Shown: piece after piece, positions 14,806-20,030 of the stretch
Numbering within the stretch: position 1 is the stretch's first letter
Layout: each line of letters begins with the position of its first letter
Assembly: GCA_009920815.1 (NCBI GenBank)
Contig: RFZH01000021.1
Span: forward strand, 1 to 20,030
Reading direction: 5' to 3'
Length of the DNA stretch: 20,030 nucleotides
Origin: Paracoccaceae bacterium
Lineage (GTDB): Bacteria; Pseudomonadota; Alphaproteobacteria; Rhodobacterales; Rhodobacteraceae
Program-made: the position numbers and the translations under genes
Notes under the pieces: generated by a model
Seen by the model: the letters and a program-made list of their open reading frames with translations, nothing else
Told to the model about the DNA's origin: nothing
Databases searched by the model: none

Positions 14806-15966
14806 TTACGGGATATCAAAAGTCTTGACCGATTTGCCCTTTGCGACAAGACCGATTTCTCCATTACACAAACGTAACGCGTCTTGGCCAAACACCTCGT
14901 AACGCCATCCACGCAGCGTCGGAACGTCGCGTTCGCCCGAGGCAAGCGCATCCAGCTCAGCCGAACTTGCGATAAGCTTTGCCGCGACGCCATTATTTTC
15001 GGTCTTGGCCTTTAACAAAACACGCAACAAATCAGCAAGCGCTTGATTGACCGCACGCATGTCCTTTTCATCGGGAACTTTCGGAAGGTTTTCTTGCGGC
15101 AGCTCTATCGCATATTTTACTGCCTTCAAGATTCCGTTTGCAATTTCCCCCTTGCGCGCTTCGCGCAGTAAAAGGCGCGATTTCTGCAGATCGTCAAAGG
15201 TCTTTGGCTTGGTTGATGCCAATTCAATTAGTGCGTCATCTTTGAAAACACGACTGCGCGGAATATCGCGGGTTTGCGCATAGCTTTCGCGAAATTCGGC
15301 CAATGCACGCACAATTGCCAATAACCGTGGCGAACTGGACCGGGTTTTAACACGTTCCCACGCATGTGCAGGATCAATCACATAAGTGTCTGGCGTCGTC
15401 AAAGTCGCCAATTCTTCGGCCATCCAATGGCTGCGTCCAGTCTTTTCTAATTTAGCAGACAGGTATTCATAGATTTGGCGTAAATGTGTGACATCCGCCA
15501 AGGCATAGGTTTTTTGTGCATCGCTTAGGGGGCGCCGTGACCAATCGGTAAAGCGTGACGATTTATCCAACGATTGCTTTGCAATTTTGCGAACTAAAGT
15601 TTCGTACCCAACCTGATCGCCAAAACCACAAACCATTGCGGCGACTTGGGTATCAAATAACGGTGCGGGAATGACTTTGGCATCAACGTAAAAGATTTCC
15701 AAATCTTGACGCGCTGCGTGAAAAACTTTCACCACCGCTTCGTTACGAAACAAATCATACAGCGGTGCTAATGATAAACCCTCTGCCAACGGATCAACAA
15801 GGACCGCATCGTCATTTGAACGTCCCGGCAAGGCCAATTGGATCAGACATAATTTAGAATAATATGTCCGCTCGCGCAAAAACTCGGTATCGACCGTGAC
15901 ATAAGCGCAATGACCTGCGCGATTACAAAATTCGGTCAAATCGTGGGTGGTTGTTATAGTTTTCAT
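14806..15966 (-). CDS. rnd: Ribonuclease D
   Basis: This 386-residue 3'-5' exoribonuclease takes part in tRNA and stable RNA processing. The DEDD exonuclease domain (1-170) shows VDTEFLRERTYYSKLCLIQLA (Asp26, Glu28), KVFHAARQDLEIF with the second Asp, and YALADVTHLRQIYEYL with the third. HRDC-type helical domains follow (around ALAEFRESYAQTRDIPRSRVFKDDALIELA and later). Length matches alphaproteobacterial RNase D. It follows purN on the same strand by 68 nt with no visible terminator, so it may be co-transcribed with purM-purN. Confidence 0.95.
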   Translation of the reverse strand: MKTITTTHDLTEFCNRAGHCAYVTVDTEFLRERTYYSKLCLIQLALPGRSNDDAVLVDPLAEGLSLAPLYDLFRNEAVVKVFHAARQDLEIFYVDAKVIPAPLFDTQVAAMVCGFGDQVGYETLVRKIAKQSLDKSSRFTDWSRRPLSDAQKTYALADVTHLRQIYEYLSAKLEKTGRSHWMAEELATLTTPDTYVIDPAHAWERVKTRSSSPRLLAIVRALAEFRESYAQTRDIPRSRVFKDDALIELASTKPKTFDDLQKSRLLLREARKGEIANGILKAVKYAIELPQENLPKVPDEKDMRAVNQALADLLRVLLKAKTENNGVAAKLIASSAELDALASGERDVPTLRGWRYEVFGQDALRLCNGEIGLVAKGKSVKTFDIP

Positions 15967-16034
15967 TTATCGTTCTTTTGTTCTTAACACCCCGTCTGAT
16001 CTAGATAGCGTGAATAATTGCTTTAGAAAAGACT

Positions 16035-16631
16035 TCATTCGCCCCAAATCAACGGTGAACGCTCACCTGACACAAATCTGCGCAAGACGGCGGGATACAG
16101 TTTATGTTCTTGTGTCAAGACGCGCGCTGCCAGGGTTTCGGCGGTATCATCTGGTAAAATTGGCACACGCGCTTGGCCCAAGATTGGACCATCATCTAAT
16201 GCGGCCGTTACCTCATGTACGGTGCAACCGGCGACAGCGTCACCTGCATCCAGCGCACGCTGGTGGGTGTGAAGTCCCTTATATTTGGGCAGCAAAGATG
16301 GGTGAATGTTCAACATACGCCCCGCCCACGGCGTCACGAATCCCGCGGTCAACACGCGCATGAAACCAGCAAGACATAGAAAATCTGCCGCATAGGGCTC
16401 TATCACGCGCTGCAATTCTGCCTCAAACGCATCACGGTTCCCTTTGAACGGACGATGATCAACCGTTTCGGTCGCGATTCCACGGGCGCGCGCATGCGCC
16501 AAACCACCTGCATCATCGGAATTGGCCAAGACCAAGATAGGCCGTGCAGGGTGATCGCCCACCATGCTATCGACCAGCTTGACCATGTTAGATCCACCAC
16601 CAGAAATGAAAATCGCGACGCGCTTGGTCAT
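16035..16631 (-). CDS. purN: Phosphoribosylglycinamide formyltransferase (GAR transformylase)
   Basis: This 198-residue cytoplasmic enzyme transfers a formyl group from 10-formyl-tetrahydrofolate to GAR in purine synthesis. It shows the N-terminal SGGGSNMVKLV phosphate loop, LAGFMRVL, and MLNIHPSLLPKYKGLHTHQRAL containing catalytic Asn108 and His110. Catalytic Asp146 is in AALDDGPIL. Length is typical. It lies 11 nt behind purM, forming an operon. Confidence 0.96.
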   Translation of the reverse strand: MTKRVAIFISGGGSNMVKLVDSMVGDHPARPILVLANSDDAGGLAHARARGIATETVDHRPFKGNRDAFEAELQRVIEPYAADFLCLAGFMRVLTAGFVTPWAGRMLNIHPSLLPKYKGLHTHQRALDAGDAVAGCTVHEVTAALDDGPILGQARVPILPDDTAETLAARVLTQEHKLYPAVLRRFVSGERSPLIWGE

Positions 16632-16642
16632 TCCTTTGGGCC

Positions 16643-17686
16643 TTATAATGTGCCTGTGTAGACAACGCCTGCAGTGTCAGTCACACGGCCCAACTCAACC
16701 ACTTCTTCTCCTGCCGCGATCAAAGCTTCGCGCACCGCGTCCACCGAGGCCGCATCAACGATGACTGTCATGCCGATTCCACAGTTAAACGTTTTCAACA
16801 TTTCACGTGGTTCCATATTACCCTGCGCGGAAAGCCATTTGAAAATGGCAGGCAATTCCCATGAATCCAAATCTATCTCTAGGCCTTGGCCTTCATTCAG
16901 GGCGCGTGGGATATTTTCTGTCAGGCCCCCGCCAGTAATATGGGCAAAACCGTGAACGCCGCCTGCGCGGATCGCTGCTAGGCATTGTTTGACATATAAA
17001 CGGGTCGGCGCAAGCAAGGCCTGACCCAAAGTTCCATCGCCAAACGGGTTCGGCGATTCCCATGTCAAACCAGATGTTTCCACCAGTTTTCGTACCAACG
17101 AATAACCGTTCGAATGAACGCCGCTGGATTTCAGCCCCAGCAAAACATCACCAACGCGGACATCTGCAGGCAAACTTTGTCCGCGTTCCATTGCGCCCAC
17201 AGCAAATCCCGCTAGATCAAAATCATCCGCAGAATACATGCCAGGCATCTCTGCTGTTTCACCGCCAATTAGCGCGCATCCCGACTGGGCGCAGCCCTCT
17301 GCAATGCCATTGATGATTGTGGCAGCTTCATCAACCTTTAGTTTGCCTGTCGCAAAATAGTCCAAGAAAAACAATGGTTCAGCGCCTTGACAGATTAGAT
17401 CGTTCACGCACATTGCCACCAAATCAATACCGATTGTATCCAAGATCCCAGTATCAATTGCGATGCGCAATTTGGTGCCAACACCATCTGTTGCCGCCAC
17501 AAGAATTGGATCAGTATACCCTGCAGCCTTTAGGTCAAACAAACCGCCAAAACCGCCAAGACCCGCCATAACGCCAGCACGATTTGTGCGCTTTGCCGCT
17601 GGTTTGATTTTTTCAACCAACGCGTTTCCTGCGTCAATATCAACGCCTGCGGCAGCATAGGTCATACCGTTGTTAGACTGGCTCAT
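16643..17686 (-). CDS. purM: Phosphoribosylformylglycinamidine cyclo-ligase (AIR synthetase)
   Basis: This 347-residue enzyme closes the imidazole ring, converting FGAM and ATP to AIR. It has the family features YAAAGVDIDAGNALVEKI, GLGGFGGLFDL, AATDGVGTKLRIA, DLICQGAEPLFFLDYFATG, ALIGGETAEMPGMY and HITGGGLTENIPRAL. The frame extends to 17701, but ATG 17686 is preferred because AAAGGATC precedes it and the protein starts at MSQSNNGMTYAAAG. It is the first gene of purM-purN(-rnd) and is divergent from the tRNA at 17791. Confidence 0.97.
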   Translation of the reverse strand: MSQSNNGMTYAAAGVDIDAGNALVEKIKPAAKRTNRAGVMAGLGGFGGLFDLKAAGYTDPILVAATDGVGTKLRIAIDTGILDTIGIDLVAMCVNDLICQGAEPLFFLDYFATGKLKVDEAATIINGIAEGCAQSGCALIGGETAEMPGMYSADDFDLAGFAVGAMERGQSLPADVRVGDVLLGLKSSGVHSNGYSLVRKLVETSGLTWESPNPFGDGTLGQALLAPTRLYVKQCLAAIRAGGVHGFAHITGGGLTENIPRALNEGQGLEIDLDSWELPAIFKWLSAQGNMEPREMLKTFNCGIGMTVIVDAASVDAVREALIAAGEEVVELGRVTDTAGVVYTGTL

Positions 17687-17752
17687 CTGGGATCCTTTCA
17701 TCGCTTTGGCGGTCAGTTACTGGATTATGGCGGATTATTCAATCTGAAACAC

Positions 17753-17780
17753 TTGACCTTGCTGATACATGTGGTAGCAC
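17753..17780 (+). promoter_or_regulatory. Likely sigma-70 promoter of the CAU tRNA
   Basis: TTGACC (-35) and TAGCAC (-10, weak match) are separated by 16 nt. The distance to the tRNA 5' end (10 nt after the -10 box) fits a leader of about five nucleotides. Confidence 0.4.
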
Positions 17781-17790
17781 GTTCCAAGGC

Positions 17791-17866
17791 GGGCCTGTAG
17801 CTCAACGGTTAGAGCAGAGCGCTCATAACGCTTTGGTTGGGGGTTCAAATCCCTCCGGGCCTACCA
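17791..17866 (+). tRNA. tRNA with CAU anticodon, probably tRNA-Ile2
   Basis: A full cloverleaf of 76 nt including an encoded CCA is present: acceptor GGGCCTG pairing CGGGCCT, D arm GCTC/GAGC, anticodon stem GAGCG/CGCTT with loop CTCATAA (CAT at 17824-17826), and T arm GGGGG-TTCAAAT-CCCTC. A CAU anticodon can be initiator Met, elongator Met or lysidine-modified Ile. The paired position 1-72 (G-U) and lack of the initiator GGG/CCC anticodon stem rule against initiator. Resemblance in stem sequences to bacterial tRNA-Ile2 favours that over elongator Met. Confidence 0.9.
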
Positions 17867-19125
17867 TCATCTTTCGATCGCGATATAAATTCGTGCAAGC
17901 AATCCGCCCAATTCATTACTTTTACCCAATTCAAGCCAACCGCCGAGCGCACGCGCGATATCTTCGGTGATGGGCAAGCCAAGGCCGACCCCTGCCCCTT
18001 TGTTTTGGTTACGCGCTGGATCAAGGCGGTGAAATGGTTTGAGAGCATCACCGAATTTTTCATTCGGAATCCCAGGACCATTGTCATGAACCTCAAACAC
18101 AATTTGCCCTTGTGCCAAATGACAAAACAGCTGAACACGGTCACCATAGCGAAAGGCGTTGTTAATTAAGTTTTCCAGAGCGCGTTTCAACGCCGTGGGC
18201 CGCGCCATTAAACGGATATCGGGGAAACGATCCTTGGGCAATTCGATCACCTTGTCCATTCTGCTATAATCAGAGACAAGTTGATGAATAAGGTCGGCGG
18301 GTTTAACGGGTTCGGGGGCGCCGCTGTCTTCGCCCAAAGCCTTTGCAAAGACCAAAAATTCATCCAAAAGAACGCGCATATCCTCGACATCCTTTTCCAA
18401 TGGTTCGCGATCTTGATCCGGCAAAAACGACAGGCCAAGTTTCAGCCGTGTCAATGGTGTCCGCAAATCATGGCTAACGCCTGACAAAATCAATGTGCGT
18501 TGTTCTATGTGGCGTTCGATCCGCGAACGCATGTCCAAAAAAGCACGTCCCGCAGCGCGGACCTCGGTTGCGCCTGACGGACGATAGGGAATATGAACAC
18601 CGCGACCAAATGCATCGGCTGCCTGCGCCAAGCGCGTGATTGGGCGTAATTGATTACGCAGATACAAAAAGGCAATGACGGTTAACAAAATACCGAAAAA
18701 AACCATATTCACGATCAACTGATGTGGGTTGGACGCCGACACACGTTTGCGCAAAACTGTGATTTTGTAATCTTGGCCGCGCACGTTAAGCCCGAGGATG
18801 ACGAAATCATCGTCGGGCAAATCAATTGCTTTGACCGATTGAACGGTGCGCAATTCGCGCAATACGATGATTCCTGACAAATCATAAAACCGACGTGTTT
18901 CGGTTTCAAAAGGCGTATCAACAGGAACAACGCGCACACCAAGCGCAGTGGCTATTTTTAGCGCGTCAGACAGTGCGTCATTTGCAAGCGATTGTTCGAT
19001 CAATCGCAGATCATCAATGACCCCCCCTGTTAATTGTTCTGTTACCCCTTCAAAGTGGCGTTGAATAAACACAAAGCTCACAATAATCTGCAGTAAAAAT
19101 ACCGGCAGAACCAGAATAAGCGCTG
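17867..19125 (-). CDS. envZ: EnvZ-like sensor histidine kinase, 5' truncated
   Basis: This is an osmosensor-type inner-membrane kinase. Family-like sequence starts inside TM1 (ALILVLPVFLLQIIVSFVFIQRHFEGVTEQLTGG). It continues through a periplasmic domain, TM2 (LIVNMVFFGILLTVIAFLYL), a HAMP domain (NQLRPITRLAQAADAFGRG) and the H box LSGVSHDLRTPLTRLKLG with the His codon at 18470-18472. The N box LENLINNAFRYGD and G boxes DNGPGIP and GVGLGLPI follow. The cytoplasmic start seen in rhodobacteral EnvZ (about 15-20 residues) is missing. The frame stays open to 19261, but that extension is merely antisense to the next gene, and no start with a ribosome-binding site is seen. The usual ompR partner is absent. 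The TGA stop directly abuts the tRNA CCA end. Confidence 0.82.
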
Positions 19126-19135
19126 ATACATATAT
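19116..19135. other. Junction between two 5'-truncated genes
   Basis: To the left, - strand sequence reads as EnvZ from about the ALIL residues of TM1. To the right, + strand sequence reads as a metallo-hydrolase from TYILGTDAVAVIDPG. Both genes lose their 5' ends and any promoter between them at about 19125. The point lies in CGCTG/ATACATAT. This fits a deletion, inversion or artificial join. Confidence 0.7.
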
Positions 19136-19925
19136 TCTGGGAACGGATGCGGTTGCTGTGATTGATCCCGGGCCTGATTTGGATGACCATCTTAATGCCA
19201 TTTTGACGGCGACAGAAAACGGTTCGCAGATCACACATATATTGGTCACACATGCGCACATAGATCATTCACCCTTGGCCGCCAGATTATCGGCAATCAC
19301 AGGTGCAAAAATATATGCGTTCGGGCGGGCAAAAGATGGTCAAAGTGATTTCATGCGACAGGTCGAAGAAAACGGATACACCGGCGGTGGCGAAGGAATC
19401 GATCACGACTTTATTCCTGATGTCTTTTTAGCAGATGGGGATCAAATTGTCGGAAAGGATTGGACTGTGACCGCGCTCCATACCCCAGGTCACATGGCGA
19501 ACCATCTGTGTTTTGCGGTTGGTAATGCCCTCTTTTCGGGGGATCATGTTATGGAATGGGCAACATCAATGGTTTCACCCCCCGATGGCGATCTCGGCGA
19601 CTTTATGACGTCCTGTGCACGGCTTGGTCGTCAGAACTGGTCTATCTTTTATCCCGGACACGGTGACTGTGTGCGCAGTCCAAATGAACGCATCAGCTGG
19701 CTTGTTGCGCATCGTCGTCAACGCGAGGCGGAAATTTTAACGGCATTGGCGCAGGGACCTAATTCAGCGCGCAAGCTTGCCGAGATGATTTACACAGAGA
19801 TTGATCAAACCTTGATCCCCGCAGCAACACGAAATGTTTTTGCGCATCTCTTAGACCTGGCAAATAAGCATATGATATTATTTGATAATCCCCTTAGCGC
19901 TGAGACAGTATTTAGGTTAAGATAA
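19128..19925 (+). CDS. Metallo-beta-lactamase-fold hydrolase, 5' truncated
   Basis: This is an MBL-fold metal hydrolase of the LACTB2-like group: TYILGTDAVAVIDPGP, the metal motif THAHIDHS (HxHxDH, codons 19251-19268), LHTPGHMANHLCF, ALFSGDHVM and FYPGHGD, followed by a C-terminal winged-helix-like region (HRRQREAEILTALAQGPNSARKLAE). The motif set is complete, so the metal site itself is intact. The N-terminal 30-45 residues expected before 'GTNTYLLG' are missing; the in-frame sequence upstream (open from 19065) is antisense to the envZ-like gene. GTG 19158 is the first possible internal start but would cut the first strand and lacks a ribosome-binding site. The substrate is unknown. Confidence 0.82.
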   Translation, partial: TYILGTDAVAVIDPGPDLDDHLNAILTATENGSQITHILVTHAHIDHSPLAARLSAITGAKIYAFGRAKDGQSDFMRQVEENGYTGGGEGIDHDFIPDVFLADGDQIVGKDWTVTALHTPGHMANHLCFAVGNALFSGDHVMEWATSMVSPPDGDLGDFMTSCARLGRQNWSIFYPGHGDCVRSPNERISWLVAHRRQREAEILTALAQGPNSARKLAEMIYTEIDQTLIPAATRNVFAHLLDLANKHMILFDNPLSAETVFRLR

Positions 19926-19928
19926 GGT

Positions 19929-19952
19929 ATCAAAAGTTTTTTGATTTTTTTT
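19929..19952 (+). terminator. AT-rich rho-independent terminator after the MBL gene
   Basis: ATCAAAA and TTTTGAT (7 bp, loop GTT) are followed by seven more T residues, 4 nt after the stop codon. The stem is weak in GC, so termination may be partial. Confidence 0.6.
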
Positions 19953-19963
19953 AAAAAACCCTC

Positions 19964-19992
19964 TGGACGTCCCCAAAACCTATTGCTATACC
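19964..19992 (+). promoter_or_regulatory. Possible promoter of the terminal tRNA gene
   Basis: TGGACG (-35-like) and TATACC (-10-like) are 17 nt apart and end 11 nt before the tRNA 5' end. The match is moderate; position is the main support. Confidence 0.4.
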
Positions 19993-20003
19993 CCGCCACA
20001 TGT

Positions 20004-20030
20004 TCCGGCGTAGCTCAGCGGTAGAGCAGT
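20004..20030 (+). tRNA. tRNA, probably tRNA-Asn (3' cut by window end)
   Basis: The 5' acceptor strand TCCGGCG, TA at positions 8-9, and D arm GCTC/GAGC with loop AGCGGTA are present; the anticodon lies outside the window. The start with T and the TCCGGCG acceptor strand resemble alphaproteobacterial tRNA-Asn(GUU). Assignment of the amino acid is inferred. Confidence 0.75.

Noticed and set aside
19126..19261. N-terminal extension of the envZ-like frame (MCACVTNICVICEPF...) as real protein
   Set aside because: It is the antisense of well-conserved MBL-fold coding sequence including the HxHxDH motif, and it has no similarity to the kinase family.
1..20030. CRISPR arrays, insertion sequences, prophage or toxin-antitoxin genes
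   Set aside because: No regularly spaced repeats, transposase, integrase or phage-like proteins were seen on either strand.

Overview
The window reads as chromosomal core sequence of an alphaproteobacterium of the Rhodobacteraceae (roseobacter group) with only moderate GC. The reasons are family-level: a stand-alone PurS/PurQ/PurC block, a purM-purN-rnd block, a betaine/homocysteine methyltransferase with a free-standing corrinoid protein and a DUF1638 protein, a DctB/DctD pair, and an EnvZ-like kinase, all with typical rhodobacteral protein signatures. I saw no phage, plasmid, IS or CRISPR sequence.

Layout. 1-3104 (+): end of a peptide/opine-type ABC importer, an inner-membrane permease (5' cut by the window) and a double-domain ATPase separated by a perfect hairpin. 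3177-3503 (+): small antibiotic-biosynthesis-monooxygenase-type protein, overlapping tail-to-tail with a lytic transglycosylase (-). 4238-4744 (+): ssb, followed by a bidirectional terminator. 4795-7925 (-): dctB-dctD two-component pair. 7961-9662 (-): purC-purS-purQ, the early/mid purine pathway. 9875-13553: methionine-synthesis region, with a homocysteine methyltransferase (+), a radical SAM protein (-) placed between, then a B12-binding corrinoid protein and a DUF1638 protein (+, 3 nt apart). 13685-14089 (-): SufE. 14213-14689 (+): lipoprotein. 14806-17686 (-): rnd, purN and purM. 17791-17866 (+): tRNA with CAU anticodon, most likely tRNA-Ile2. 17867-19125 (-): EnvZ-like kinase lacking its start. 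19126-19925 (+): metallo-beta-lactamase-fold hydrolase also lacking its start. 20004-20030 (+): first 27 nt of a tRNA, probably tRNA-Asn.

How the genes work together. PurS and PurQ are two of the three subunits of FGAM synthetase and PurC acts two steps later; PurM and PurN act just before and after. The methyltransferase, corrinoid protein and DUF1638 protein look like parts of a split, B12-dependent methionine synthase; the folate-binding and reactivation parts are not in this window. DctB/DctD normally control C4-dicarboxylate uptake, but no transporter lies beside them.

The most unusual points are (a) the DctD-like regulator has lost the GAFTGA loop needed to touch sigma-54 and has a swapped Walker B acidic pair; (b) the split methionine synthase locus with an uncharacterised DUF1638 partner and a candidate operator; (c) a head-to-head junction near 19125 where two unrelated genes both lose their 5' ends, indicating a deletion/rearrangement or an assembly/amplification chimera; and (d) a 32-bp inverted repeat before the methyltransferase gene. 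No intergenic stretch exceeds 300 bases.
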